DNA of 64,000 bases from Artocarpus heterophyllus (GCA_025403435.1 CM046347.1:26982597-27046596); one strand, 5' to 3'. Positions 12,083-23,960 are shown, counted from the first letter of the stretch. Program-made: numbers and translations. Notes: a model not told the origin generated them from the letters alone.

Positions 12083-14137
12083 TGTTGGAATTAAATACGA
12101 AATGTAGTAGAAGAAATAGATCACTGACAAACAAAATTTTTTTGAAAACTTTGTTCATTGGAAAAATATATATAATTTTAATTAATAATAGAAAGTTTGG
12201 AGAATTTTTTTACAAACATTTTGAAGACTAATCAAGGTATCTTCGCTTTTTTTTTTGACACAATGATTTTCCAAGCCAAGCTTCCACAACGATGGAAAGA
12301 TGAATGGGAGTTAAACTGTAAGTATAAATTAATCTCACACTTTTCTGGATCTGCTATGTACTCAACACATGAGATAACAGCCCTTTTTTCAGGGAAAGAA
12401 CTCTAAGTTTTTTTCTCTCTGATTATTCTATAAAAGTTACGTGAAAAAAATTGTAGAGATAACTGTTATCTCTATCTTTTTATATCTGAGCAGTTAGTTA
12501 TTTTTTAATTAATTTAATTTATTTTAAATTTGAAATAACCACATATCAAATATATAGGAAGAGATATACTTTACATTCCTTATCTTTTATTTTATTTTAT
12601 TTTATTTTATTTTGAAAGAAAAATCACGTACATGTTCAAAATTAAAAGGAACGTGAACTGTGTATGTTTGTTAAATAACAAACATGTACTGAACTTTCAT
12701 TTAAAAATATATATCAAATTCACATATATATATATATAATTAATTTAAATAAATTATATATATATTTAAATTTAAAAAATCATATTTATTTGGGAATCAA
12801 TTTTAAATTAATCAATTAATTATTTAATTTTGTGTCCTTGTTAAAAAAGGAAAAATGCAGTCCCACCATACATGTGTTACATACAAAATTAAAATTATAT
12901 TTAAATAATCTCTTTATTCAAATATTATCAATTAATTAATTTAAAAAATATTTAATTAATCTCATTAATTAATTAACTAATGATCAGTTAAATATGAGAA
13001 CATTTATCACATTATATTATGTGCCATAGAGAACATTTTTTTGTGTCACATTAATATCTCAAGTGTGAAATAATTAATTCAAAATTCAATAATTTCAAAT
13101 TAAATATATATAATTCATCCTATGCATTAAATCTAATACAGTGTTATAGATGTGACATTGGGGATCTATAGACCTATAATTCAAACTCTAATAAATTTTG
13201 ACAATTAATTAAGTTATTTAATTAATGTGCCAAATTTATTAGTTTCAGTGTTACTCTACTAAAAAAATGAAACTAGACTATTGAGATTATAGTGAAAATT
13301 ACTCAAGGAAAATTAGCGAGTAGTCTGTCGATATAATCATTACATATAAGTTAGTCCTCCATAAATAAGTCTTAATAAGAGCTAGGTTCAATTTTCATTT
13401 ACCTCTCTTATAACATCTTTATTCTTGAGTTCCAATAATTCTCTAGTTAATTCATAATCTTATTACAAACGAGCGCTCTACTATTTAAACCTCGAATCAT
13501 CACTTAAGAGAGCTATTTTTCCAACCTCCGTGAGGAAGAAATAGATTCCGTATCTATATAATATTATTTTCAGCCATTTATTCTATTATGTTTTTAAGAT
13601 GTTAAGTTATGATCTATGTTCAGACAAATCTTATTATGCAAGTCAAAAAACATAATGTCATAAATATGAGTCTAATAAAAACTCAGGATTAAGACTATCA
13701 AATATATGATCATCATGATGATAAATTTGAATACTCTATTTGTAATAGATGATTATTAGATATTTATAATTTATCTAGTTCAGTCCTATATAATCTCATT
13801 ATATAAGATACCTTAAATCCAATGTCTCTATATTAATAGCCCGAATAAGACTATCTCATTCTAAATGAGATTGGACCGTACTTGTAATATTAAATTAAAG
13901 ATCTCAAACTTTAATTAATTATTAGGGACTATTTAGATTATTATCTATAAATTTTATTCTTAAGCATATAACACTTATATGCTAAATTTATAGTCACATA
14001 AATAATCATGGAATTTTCTTGATGTTTATTAAAGTATTTATAATACATATAATCAACCAAAATAATTATAAATCTCATTTTATTTATTTATTAACAATAT
14101 ATACAATATCATAGCTTATAGAGCACCAACCCTAACA
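12083..14137 (-). repeat. Long terminal repeat, probably Ty1-copia, minus strand
   Basis: Read on the minus strand this starts TGTTAGGGTTGGTGC and ends TTTAATTCCAACA, so it has the TG...CA ends of an LTR and is about 2.05 kb long. A tRNA-Met-like primer site follows. The five bases on the two sides (ccatt and ggtga) do not match, so it is not a solo LTR with an intact target duplication; that agrees with a 5' LTR whose internal region lay to the left. An alternative is two chance TG/CA ends in AT-rich DNA. Confidence 0.45.
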
Positions 14138-14774
14138 GGTGAGACTACCTAATTGGAGTTTTGAAAAGCCCAATTTACACTCTTAAAATCTAATACAAGC
14201 ATTCCTCCCCATTGGAGACAAACTAATCGTAGTAAATATTACATTTTTCAAAACTAATTGTAGTAAATATCATGTTTTAAAAATATTTGTAATAAATAGT
14301 AGATTTATAATATAAATAATGGTTGTGGGTAAGCTCAACGTCCCAAAAGCCCAAAGTCGAGATTAATAAGCAAGCCCATAGAAGCATGAAGTCTAGCAAA
14401 GTAAATCAACTAGAAGATAGCTCTCCTTGAGGTCGAGATAAACCTCAGTGAGAGAGATGTTGAGATAACAACATGACCAGGTTCATTGAATGTTGCATGG
14501 TGATATTGAATAGGAAAGTCAATAAATCTCCTCAAAATCAGGAAATAACATTTAAACAATATTTAAGGAGAGGTCAACTACGGGATAAAAGGAAAGCAAT
14601 TAAGATAATCGTGGAAAGGGAATATTCCAAAATTAACTATGAATTTATTTCCCATAATTAAATTATACAAGAAAATGTAACAATAAATATGGGTTAGAAC
14701 CCCAAAAAAAGGGACACTAGTCTCTCATGCGGGTATTGAGTGCATTATAGTGAAATTCCCTCTCACAAGAACAG
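14138..14774. other. Intergenic between two retroelements
   Basis: No gene seen. A 62-codon open frame at 14473-14661 has no recognisable features. Short phrases repeat locally (aactaat(c/t)gtagtaaatat at 14221 and 14260). Confidence 0.4.
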
Positions 14775-14789
14775 ACAGGAAACAAACAG

Positions 14790-17700
14790 CGTCTACACGT
14801 ATTTAGCTGGCCAATCAGAGTTTGGATGAAGTTTGAGGCCGCATTCTTCGGAGCAAACCTCTACCTCCTATTCGAGAGGTGTTTTCTAAAATGAGACGTG
14901 AAGAAGTAAGAAGGAAAATGATGCTATACAGCAAAGAAACCATTCCTAACCTAGAAACTAAAGGCTCGCCCTTTGTATCCAGAGGTATCAACTCTAAAAA
15001 CGATGGTCGTAAGAAGCCATAGTGCAAACATTGCAAAAAACCATGGCATACAAAGGAGACTTGTTGGAAACAAACTAGCAAACTGGAAGACAAAGTCCAA
15101 ACGCAATGATTGAGCCTAACAAGCCACAACTAAAAATCCTCAGGAGTCTTCTAGCAACTCGGAGGCAGTCCATTTCACCAAGGAGCAATTAAAACACTTG
15201 TACAAATTATTCCAATCTCCAAAATTGTCTTTGACCCCATCTTGTTCTATGGCTCAAAAGGGTAATTCTCTAACCATTGCATGTTTGAGTGTCATTCCTC
15301 ATTCTGTTGGTTCGTGGATCGTTGATTTAGGTGCAACCGATCATATGACTGGTTGCTCCAAGTTGTTCTCATTTTATAGTTCCTGTGCAGGCAATATAAA
15401 GGTCAAGATTGCCGACGGTTCACTCTCGGTCATTGCCAGGAAAGGAACAGTCAAACTTTTTCCCTTGTTAATTCTTCATGATGTTCTTCACGTCCCCAAT
15501 TCGTCTTGTTATTTGTTGTCCATCAGTAAAATCACTTCTGATAAGCAGTGTCAAGCTAATTTTTATTCATCTTATTGTGAGTTTCTGAAATTGACTACGA
15601 GGAGGATGATTAGCAGTGCTAGGGAAAAGGATGGACTCTACTATTTTGAAGATGGATCTGATTCGAATGGACAATGTCAAAGTACTTGTTTAAATTTTGC
15701 TTTTGCTCTCAAGGATAGTGATATTATGTTATGGCATTATAAGCTAGGCCATCTTAATTTTCAGTATTTAAAACAATTGTTTCCAAATTTATTTTGGAAT
15801 AAGAATCCATCTTCTTTTCAATGCGAAGTACGTCAGTTTAGTAAACATCATCATGTATCTTTCTTCCCTCAACCTTACAAACTAACCACGCCGTTTACTG
15901 TGATCCACAGTGATATCTGGGGTCCATGTCGAACACCTATATTTTTTAGTAAAAAGTGGTTTGTAATTTTTATTAATGATCACACAAGATTAAGTTGGGT
16001 TTCTTTGATGAAAGAAAAATGTGAAGTGGAACAAAATTTTCAAAAACTTTTACACCATGGTACAAACACAATTTCAAAAACCCATTCAAATTTTACGAAG
16101 TAATAATGGTCAGGAGTATTTCAAAAAGTGTTTTGAGTCATTTTTTCCTTGAAACGGGAATTATTCACCAAATTTCTTTCATTGACACTTCACAACAAAA
16201 CGGTTTGGCTGAAAGAAAAAAACAAACACCCATTGGAAGTAGCTCTGGCTTTACTTTTTGCTAATAAGGTACCTAAATATCTTTGGGGGGGAGCGGTTCT
16301 TACTACTACATATCTTATAAATCGGATGCCTAATAGAGTTTTGAACTTGAAAACACCTCTTGATGTGTTTTATAAATTTTACCCAACAAATAGGCTATTT
16401 TCTTCTTTACCCTTAAAGATATTTGTTTGTACCCTATTTGTTCATATTCACAATCATAATCGTGGAAAACTTGAGCTCCGAGCCACAAAATGTTTGTTTG
16501 TTGGCTATGCTCCTAATCCAAAAGGGTATAAATGCTTTGATCCTATTTCCAAAAAAAATGTTTGTTACCATGGATGTTACATTTTTTGAATTACACTTAT
16601 ATTTCATGCCTCATCTTCCACGGGGGAACCAAACTAAAGATTCGATGTCTCATGATGATGATGTTTTTCAAACTGAAGATACTCAAAATAATTCTCCTCC
16701 CACCCCGGTCATTCTACCTGAAGGTACTCAAAATAATTCTCCTCCCACCTTGACCATTCCACTTGAAAATTCAGATGTATTCATATCGAATGGAAGTAGA
16801 CCCGGTGTTTTAGATACTAAGAATGCATGTTCTCCTACTTTGCCATCTCATGATGATCATGACTCCATGAATTCTAATAAGGGAGCCACAGGGTTGAAAC
16901 CATTTGACATTGTCTATTCGAGACAAAAGGCAACTCAAAAAAACGGACCTTCCAATCCCTTGCACTGCCTAGAATCCGTGATTCCTCCAGGTAATGTTCT
17001 CATTGAGTCTCCACAAAATGCTCAACCTACTTTATTTTCAAATTCCAAGTCTCCTTGTCCGATAACTGAGCCAAGTACCAATTCTGAGTCAAATAATTCC
17101 AACCTTCCCATAGCACACCAAAAGGGTGTGCGATCCTATACCCAACATCCCTTATCCCAATATGTGTCTTACAAAAACCTCTCACCTCTCTTTCGTGGCT
17201 TTATTTCACAATTGTCTTGTATGGAGATTCGTAATAGCGTGCAAGATGCTCTAAAAGGCCCGGAGTGGAAAGAGGCTATTTTAGAGGAGATGACGGCCCT
17301 TAAGAAGAACAACACATGGGAGTTAGTAGACCTACCGAGAGGAAAGACAGCTGTAGGGTGCAAATGGGTGTTTACTATCAAGTATAACTTTGGTAGTTCC
17401 CTAAAACGATACAAAGCATGATTAGTTGCCAAGGAATTCACTCAAACCTACAGCATTGATTACCTAGAAACTTTTGCTCCAGTTGCAAAGCTGAATACGT
17501 AAGAGTTCTCTTGTCACTTGCTGTGAACCTTGAGTGGACTCTACAGCAGTTGGATGTTAAGAATATATTTCTCAATGGAGACTTAGAGGAAGAAATGTAC
17601 ATGGATGCACCTCTAGGATTTGATGAAAAGTTTGGTACAAAGGTGAATAGACTGAAGAAATATTTATATGGGTTGAAACAGTCGCCAAGAGCTTGGTTTG

Positions 17701-18312
17701 AGAAATTTACTCAGTTCATTAAAATTCAAGGGTATTCTCAAGGGCAAGCTGATCATACAACGTCCATTAAACATTCACAAGATAGGAAAATAGCTGTGCT
17801 GATTGTGTATGTGGATAATATAATTCTCACTGGGGATGATGTATTTGAGATAAACCGGTTGAAAAGTTCTCTCTTCTTAACATTCGAGATCAAGGACTTA
17901 GGACCTATGAGATACTTTCTTGGTATGAAAGCTGCAAGATCAAAGAAGGGAATTGTTGTCTCCCAACGAAAATATGTTCTTGAGCTTCTTAAGGAGACTA
18001 GGATGAACGATTGCAAACCAGTAGATACTCCAATTGATTCCAATTAGAAACTTGGAGATGATAAGGAAGGTGATCTAGTGAATACAGCTCGTTATCAACA
18101 TTGCACAAAATCTAATGCAACATGACTGCACAAAACAAGTGGAAATTGACAGACACTTCATCAAAGAAAAGATTGATTGTAGAGCTATTTGCATGCCTTT
18201 TGTCCCTACTATGCAACAAATAGTTGATATTCTCACCAAGGGGTTGTTTAGGCCTAATTTTGAGCTTCTTGTAAGCAAATTATGCATGATTGATATCTAT
18301 GCACCAACTTGA
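14790..18312 (+). pseudogene. Decayed Copia gag-pol polyprotein, copy 1
   Basis: Seen in order: a gag end (PLPPIREVFSK, after an in-frame TGA) and zinc knuckle C-x2-C-x4-H-x4-C at 15023-15064, preceded by a TAG; protease motif with DLGA in place of DSGA at 15324-15335; GAG-pre-integrase (LWHYKLGHL) with one zinc-binding Cys changed (CEVRQ, where copies 2 and 3 have CEVCQ); integrase core with HSDIWGP and then a frameshift near 16040-16090; the second catalytic Asp changed to Asn (ILRSNNG); reverse transcriptase from about 17240 with TGA after KRYKA at 17419, a further frame break near 17500, and YVDN instead of YVDD (17808-17819). Most of RNase H is deleted near 18105; only its end (EIDRHFIKEKIDC to 18312) remains. 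The reading frame is broken many times, so no function is expected. Confidence 0.88.
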
Positions 18313-18319
18313 GGGGGGG

Positions 18320-18575
18320 TGTTGGATTTGTAGGAGCTAATAAGGCTATTCTAGGATTGTGAAACATGTGCATTAATTGTAGTTATAGGAAATTGATTAC
18401 TTTGTTGCATAGTTAGACTTTTAGTTACCTAATGTTAGGTTGCCTAAATGAGGCATAGAGTTGATTAGGGAATCCCACTAGGATTTGTTTTCCCATTAGC
18501 TATATGTAACACTATATAATGCCATGTACAATCCTTCGAATGGCAGTAGAGATTATTTTTCTCTCAGAAACTACA
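18320..18575 (+). repeat. 3' LTR of Copia remnant 1
   Basis: It starts TGTTGGATTTGTAGGAGC right after the polypurine tract gaggggggg and ends at ...CAGAAACTACA, about 256 bp. The same LTR stands at the same place in units 2 and 3, followed by the same host sequence (gttatcttggca). Confidence 0.8.
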
Positions 18576-19373
18576 GTTATCTTGGCATATATTTAAATGT
18601 ATTAGCAAAAATGATTCATTTGGCCAAAGATATGGTTACAATGAGGAAGAATATACAATTTCTTGCAAAAGAATAGTCCTAGGTTCTTTACCCGACTCAA
18701 GAAAAACCAGAGCAAAATGTAAAATTCACTAGATTTAAAAAAAGAACATTACAATAAATCCTTATTGTCCAATGTAGCATCTACCTTTGTAACTTTCTGC
18801 TCATCAGCTTGTCCAATGAAGTATTATGATTCCAGGAACTTGGTAGCCCAACTTTGAATTTTGTGTCAGTATTGCAAGTTGTTGTGGATGCATATATGGC
18901 CAAAGGCAAGACAGTATTTAATTGCAAATTATATTCGAACTTTGGAACACCACTTCTGCTGAATAATTAAGCGGAGGATAACATTACAAAGCAATGAAAT
19001 TAAAGTGAGATGTTATTTGAGCACATGTATAATAATGCTTTCTAAAGAGGCTGTTAATTAAACAATAACAAATATTACCTTCCAAACACAATATAACTTT
19101 GTATTGTAGGAGATGTGGAAACAATGGATCAAGAGTATCGGTGCCATACGATGAACGAGCATGGAAAGGATATGCATGGATGACCGGGGACATTATCTTC
19201 CGAGCAATCACAAAACCACGCAGTGAGGCATACAAGTTCTTACAGATTCTTCTAAAAGAATATCCAAACCCCCCCTCAACAAATTACAAGAGTCTTTGAA
19301 ATAGCACAAGCAAGACCTTGGCGTTGTCCCTAATAAGAACTTAGTTTAGACAACTGGGAGCTTCAAAGCTCAC
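18576..19373. other. Conserved spacer downstream of CNL-A (possible 3' UTR exons)
   Basis: This block is conserved in all three units (34002-34799, 47947-48741). Read on the minus strand it could hold 3' untranslated exons of the CNL: an acceptor-like TTTAACCAG ends at 19374 and a donor-like GGAAG/GTAATA lies near 19078. A plus-strand frame of 66 residues (19099-19299) is broken in units 2 and 3, so it is not likely to be a gene. Confidence 0.45.
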
Positions 19374-19893
19374 CTGGTTAAACATAAACTAGATCAGTTA
19401 AAAAAAAAAAAAAGAAACAAAATAAGAAAACAAAAACTATATATTTGATAAGAAAGTGCACTTTATACTTAATAAATTTAATGTTCTAATTCAATAATTT
19501 ACTTTCCTATTGCAAATGTAGAACGTTAGCATAGAGGCAGCACATTAGGACCTCAAGCACGCATCTAAATATTGACTTCTGAAGAACAGAACCAAAGCAA
19601 CTCTTTTCAATTTTTTAGTTATTGATGGACAACAAAATGCAACTCTTTTAAATATTTTTTTTTTCAATTTTTTTCCTTCTAATATTTTCAAATGATAAGT
19701 TAAAGCACCTTTTTTTTTTTTTTTAAGTTTCAGATGTACAAATTTGGAATCAAATAGTACACATATAGTTTCATATATATAAGTAAAATGGAGGAGAGAA
19801 AAAAAATAAAAAAAAAGAGAGGAGAATACACATGATGAATTGTAACGAAACAAACTTGTTCAAAACCAAGAGAAAATTGAAAAACAAAGTTAC
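19374..19893 (-). other. Putative 3' UTR intron of CNL-A
   Basis: On the minus strand, eight bases after the CNL-A stop, CCCAG/GTAAC forms a good donor, and TTTAACCAG/GTGAG at 19374 a good acceptor. The same pair is found in units 2 (34800-35304) and 3 (48742-49272). Splicing is inferred, not shown. Confidence 0.4.
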
Positions 19894-19903
19894 CTGGGAA
19901 GCC

Positions 19904-20533
19904 CTACACTTGGTCATGATCAATACGTACATTCGGAATGTGGGAAATCTTATGCCAATCTTGGCCCGTCCCTCTCTGACACCGTGGATTCAACAAAGGA
20001 CAATTATAGATATCCAAAGAAGAAAGAGACAAGGGCAGCCCCTCTTCAGGCAAGCACTCCAGATTTTTGCAAGAAACAATGTGCAAATTTTCAAGGGAGT
20101 TGAGGCGTTGAAAGCCCAAGCGATTCAGGTCTCTAAGGTTAGGAAAACCCCAAATCCTGAGATATGTAAGAGAAGAGGGCAGTCCCTCTTCTAGCAAGCT
20201 CTGGAGCCCTTCCGAAAAACCAAGAGTCAAACTTTTAAGAGAGATGAGGTGTTGTAAGCCTCGCTTCCCAGCATTCTCTTCTTCTTCCAGAGAGTTGGAG
20301 TTGTTATACTGGAGATTGTTGCAATGCGAAATTTTCAACCTTTCAAGGATGATTAGGTGTTGAAAGGAGCCCCTGCCTACATCTTCAAGGCTTTCAAGGG
20401 ATCTGATCTCAAGAGAAGTAAGAGACGTGGGTAGCCCGTTTTCTGACAAGCGCCGAACATTTATACAATCATAAATTTGCAACTTTTTAAGGGAGGTGAG
20501 GTGGCCAAGGCCCTTTCCAAGGTCTTCTATTTT
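19904..20533 (-). pseudogene. C-terminal LRR part of CNL-A, beyond the premature stop
   Basis: These 209 codons are in the same frame as CNL-A and start right after its stop codon at 20534-20536. They encode leucine-rich repeats of the pattern LxxLxIxxCxNLxxLPEEGLPxSL and end with the family C-terminal phrase CPLLNPRCQRGTGQDWHKI, then a stop. In CNL-B the codon at the stop position is TCA (Ser), so one C-to-A change explains the break. It would be translated only by readthrough or if the stop is a sequence error. Confidence 0.8.
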
Positions 20534-23209
20534 TTAAAGTGCATTTAATGTGAGAGAAGTAAGAGATGTGGGCAGCATCTCTCCCGAAATGCTCTGGAGC
20601 TCTTTGCAATCTTCAATTATCAACTCTTCAAGACTAGGAAAACAACCATCTTCATGGACTTCAGGAAATGACCACTCTCGCCACTCTTGCATATGTTTAA
20701 ATTTTAGAGATTTTAAAGATCTAAATGGCTTTATATTGGAAGAACCACCATCATGGTAAAATTCAACACCTATTCTTTCCACACGAGGACAACTATTAAT
20801 TTCAAGAGCTTGGAGAGAAGGAAGTTCACCAAGAGAAGGCAACTTACAAAGGTTGTGACAACGACGCAGGCGTACGGCAACCATTTTGGTATATGAACGG
20901 TAACCTAGCCATTTGGAAAATGCTTCACCTCTGTAACCGCTTATAGAAAGCCGTTCTAAATTTGTGTGAGGTTGGAGTGCAACGAGTACTTCTATATCTT
21001 TCTTTGAATTGTCAATGCCATCATCGGTGCTCCAGCGGTAGAGTAGCTCCTTGAGATACCCCTTATCCTTTAAATTAGCCTCCCTAACATCTTCAACATC
21101 AACGTTTTCAAGCTTCGAGATTTCAAGATTTCCAGATAGATGACGCAACCCACTCAACTCTTTAATGTTAGAACCACCAGTTTTGCACGAAACAAAATCA
21201 CTTAGCGTCTGCAAGTCTTCCAGATTGCGCATGTTAGGCGGCATCTTCTCAAGAGGTACAAGTTTGATATCAAGATGGCGCAACTTGACTAGGTTTCCCA
21301 TTTCAGTTGGCAACTGAGTTAGTCGTTTGCACCATGATAATCGCAGTGTCTGCAAATTGTATAGACTACAAAGTGTATTAGGTATCTCTTCAATAGTACT
21401 ATATGAAAAATCCAAGTGCCTCAAATGCTTCAAATTTCCAATCGAATGAGGCAGCAATCTGAAATTAACAGATAGAGAAAGGGCTCTTAAGCGTCCTCCT
21501 ACTGACAACAATAGCTCCAGTTCCTGCCTTCTAGTATGCGATCTACGAAAGGGCAATGATAATTGTAAGCAACTGCGGATGCTCTTAGCTATAGATAAAC
21601 CTTCAAAACTCCTTAAACAATCATCTGCAGAACATGAAAAATAGCGAGTCCTTTCAGGAAATTTGACTTTGTCTTCGCCGGCCAACCTATAAGAAAATTC
21701 ACCCGATACAAACATTGCTAAATCATGTGTGAGGTCATGCATTAAGATAGTTGACTTATTCGTACTCAATGGTTGGAACAATGACCTTGATATCAGATCC
21801 TGGAAATATGCTTTCCCCACATCCTCGATTTTCACCCTACTGTTTCCAGGTTGAAATTCCAAAAGACCTTCCGCCATCCATAGCAGTATTATTTCTTCCT
21901 TTCTATGTTCGTTCATTTTATAATCCTTAGGAAATATCGAACAATATGCAAAGCATCGCTTCAGATGAGAAGGAAGATAATGATAGCTCAACCAAAGAGA
22001 AGGCAAAATGTTGCTATTCTGTAGCTTCCATATGTCGTCGTGCAGTATCCCTTCCCATTCCTCTGGATCTGTCATCGAGCGTAGGAGACCAGCTAGAGAC
22101 TTGACAGCTAAAGGAACACCCTTGCACTTCTCAACAATTTTCTTGCCAATCACATACAAGTCTTTATGTTCGTCCAAACTTGTATCCTTAAATGCATGTT
22201 GTTTAAATAACGTCCAACAATCATCATCGGATACTTTCTCGAGGCGATATGTTGTCACGTTTCCCAACTTGTTTGCAACATTGTCAATACGTGTCGTGAC
22301 AATGATCTTGCTTCCAACTGCTCCATATCGGACAGAACTTAGTAAGGGCTCCCAATGATCATAGTTGTCGTCCCACACATCATCCAGAACAAAGAAAAAC
22401 CTCTTGTCCTTCAATTCCTCCTTTAACTTACGTAGAAGTTGATAGCCGCCCTCAATTTCACATTTTTTCGCGATAATCTCTTCTAGAATTTGCTTAGCTA
22501 TTTTGGAAATATCAGATTCATCAGATACAATAACCCATGATCTGATATCAAACTGATTCTTAACTCGTTCATCCTCAAATACGAGTTGAGCAAGGGTGGT
22601 CTTGCCGATACCACCCATGCCCACTATGGGAATCACAGATATCTCGTCGCTACTATTGCCATCATCTGGCAACAATAGCTTAATAATTTTCTCCTTATCA
22701 TCATGCCTTCCAAAAACAGACGAGTCATCTGCCAAAGGAGCAAGTAATCTTTGTGGAAGTCTACCAGTGACATCTTGTTTTAGACCAAGGTCATCCTTTT
22801 GTTTGACAATAAACTCCAGCCTATCAAGGATCTCTCCTATCGCTTGATCAAATGGAATGTAAGAACTAGAAATTGTGAATTTGAGTTTCTTAAAGCGGCT
22901 TGCAGATTTAGTTTCAATCTCGTACCTCAAAGTTTCATAGTTGATGCCGTCCAGCAACTCCTCTGCAGCACAAATGGCGTCTTTGAGCTCAAAAAGCCAC
23001 TGTCTCACATTTGGGTTAGTGAGTTGTTTCATCTCAGCATCATCCAAGACTTGATTAGCAGAGCACAACATGATCTTCAGCTTCTTGAGCAGCTTGCCAT
23101 CGAGTTTCAGTCCCCGGAAGAAGTTGAGGTACTCAGGAGAATCGAGCTTGTCAAACAGCTTCCCAAACAAAGATGAGAGGAAAGCTCCCCCAACAAGTTC
23201 AGCAGCCAT
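20534..23209 (-). CDS. CNL-A: CC-NB-ARC-LRR resistance protein, RPP13-like, truncated
   Basis: A cytoplasmic immune receptor of the Rx-type coiled-coil NLR class, which detects pathogen effectors and triggers cell death. The 891 residues begin at ATG 23207-23209 with MAAELVGGAF, the usual start of this family. Domains: Rx-type CC about 1-150 (with an EDVID-like CAAEELLDGI); NB-ARC with P-loop GMGGIGKTT (197-205), kinase-2 VLDDVWD (274-280), RNBS-B SKIIVTTR (300-307), GVPLA (364-368), RNBS-D CFAYCSIFPK (419-428) and MHD (490-492); LRRs from about 580. All core nucleotide-binding motifs are intact. A single TAA at codon 892 cuts the LRR domain about 209 residues short of the family's usual length of about 1,100. 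No intron is needed in the coding part. Product: truncated receptor or pseudogene. Confidence 0.9.
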   Translation of the reverse strand: MAAELVGGAFLSSLFGKLFDKLDSPEYLNFFRGLKLDGKLLKKLKIMLCSANQVLDDAEMKQLTNPNVRQWLFELKDAICAAEELLDGINYETLRYEIETKSASRFKKLKFTISSSYIPFDQAIGEILDRLEFIVKQKDDLGLKQDVTGRLPQRLLAPLADDSSVFGRHDDKEKIIKLLLPDDGNSSDEISVIPIVGMGGIGKTTLAQLVFEDERVKNQFDIRSWVIVSDESDISKIAKQILEEIIAKKCEIEGGYQLLRKLKEELKDKRFFFVLDDVWDDNYDHWEPLLSSVRYGAVGSKIIVTTRIDNVANKLGNVTTYRLEKVSDDDCWTLFKQHAFKDTSLDEHKDLYVIGKKIVEKCKGVPLAVKSLAGLLRSMTDPEEWEGILHDDIWKLQNSNILPSLWLSYHYLPSHLKRCFAYCSIFPKDYKMNEHRKEEIILLWMAEGLLEFQPGNSRVKIEDVGKAYFQDLISRSLFQPLSTNKSTILMHDLTHDLAMFVSGEFSYRLAGEDKVKFPERTRYFSCSADDCLRSFEGLSIAKSIRSCLQLSLPFRRSHTRRQELELLLSVGGRLRALSLSVNFRLLPHSIGNLKHLRHLDFSYSTIEEIPNTLCSLYNLQTLRLSWCKRLTQLPTEMGNLVKLRHLDIKLVPLEKMPPNMRNLEDLQTLSDFVSCKTGGSNIKELSGLRHLSGNLEISKLENVDVEDVREANLKDKGYLKELLYRWSTDDGIDNSKKDIEVLVALQPHTNLERLSISGYRGEAFSKWLGYRSYTKMVAVRLRRCHNLCKLPSLGELPSLQALEINSCPRVERIGVEFYHDGGSSNIKPFRSLKSLKFKHMQEWREWSFPEVHEDGCFPSLEELIIEDCKELQSISGEMLPTSLTSLTLNAL

Positions 23210-23960
23210 GTTTTGTTGATGATTTTGCAGTTACACAAAGAAGGATAGAAAAAAAGAAAGAGAGAAGAAAGAAAGGAAAGTTTGGTGAGACCTCTATTGC
23301 AGCTTACACGCAGGGGAAACACAGGAAACCGAAGTCCGGGGTTGTGCTATTGCTCTGTGAAAGAAAAGTTTGGGGTCAATAGGAAAAAGGGTGGAAGGCA
23401 CTAAACAGGCACAAGTGGGGGCCACCGTTCTTTTTCAAATGGTACTTACTGGACAGCTTGTTAATTTCATCAAATAAAAAATAATCACTCCCGGGTAAAA
23501 CAATAATAATAGCTGGCAAGCATATAAAGGGAAACAATTAGCTGCTACTTCACAAACAAGAATTATTTTCTTAATTTCATCTACTCTATGTTTAAGAAAA
23601 AAACAAAACAAAACAGAACAGAGAGAGAAAATGTTGTTATTTCTGCCACTAAATGATGCTAAAAGACAAAAAAAAAAAAAGCAAAGAAAAAAAAAATACT
23701 CAGTCCACACGCAAAGCAAAGCACGGAGCTTTCTTCGAAAGATCCTAGGAACCCTGTTAATTGAATTTAACTCCGACTAGCCCTTTTCCCTTTAACCTAA
23801 ATCAAATAACAAAAATAAACCGAGATTAAACAGGAAAAACAAAACAAACAAAACAAAACAAAACAAAACAGAGAGAGATAACGTTGTATTTGCAGCCATT
23901 AACTGATACGGCAAAAGAAAGAAAAATGAATACCCAAAGATAACGTGTAACATCCAAAAT
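23210..23960 (-). promoter_or_regulatory. Upstream region of CNL-A (modules X, Y, Z)
   Basis: Directly upstream of the ATG, on the minus strand, lies a pyrimidine-rich leader (23240-23280) and three blocks that I name for comparison: X (about 23270-23510, gaaaggaaagtttggtgag...), Y (about 23530-23745, aattagctgc...gctttcttcgaaag) and Z (about 23745-23930). The same blocks lie upstream of CNL-B and CNL-C and also occur without a CNL at 28.25-28.51, 29.34-30.24 and 43.79-44.65 kb. A weak TATA-like TTTATATG on the minus strand lies near 23523-23530; unit 2 has lost it. Promoter activity is inferred from position and conservation. Confidence 0.5.

Larger units (their letters stand above)
14775..18575 (+). 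mobile_element. Ty1-copia remnant 1 (5'-truncated, with 3' LTR)
   Basis: The element runs from a truncated gag to a complete-looking 3' LTR. Domain order gag-protease-integrase-reverse transcriptase-RNase H is that of Ty1-copia. No 5' LTR is visible. A polypurine tract (18311-18319) directly precedes the LTR. It lies downstream of, and in the opposite direction to, CNL-A, so the two converge. This is the longest of the three copies; the others begin at 15339-equivalent. Confidence 0.9.

Noticed and set aside
12083..14137. Solo LTR
   Set aside because: The flanking five bases do not match, and a primer-site-like sequence follows, so a 5' LTR of a decayed element fits better.
15198..18312. Active Copia retrotransposon
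   Set aside because: No 5' LTR, several stops and frameshifts, changed catalytic residues, and a deleted RNase H.
19099..19299. 66-residue plus-strand frame downstream of CNL-A
   Set aside because: The counterparts in units 2 and 3 contain stop codons, and the block is better explained as possible 3' UTR of the CNL on the minus strand.
22008..23382. Plus-strand open frames opposite the CNL genes (for example 22008-22358, 22596-22847, 22799-23176, with equals in units 2 and 3)
   Set aside because: They are antisense shadows of the conserved CC and NB-ARC coding sequence; their conservation follows from the CNL on the other strand.
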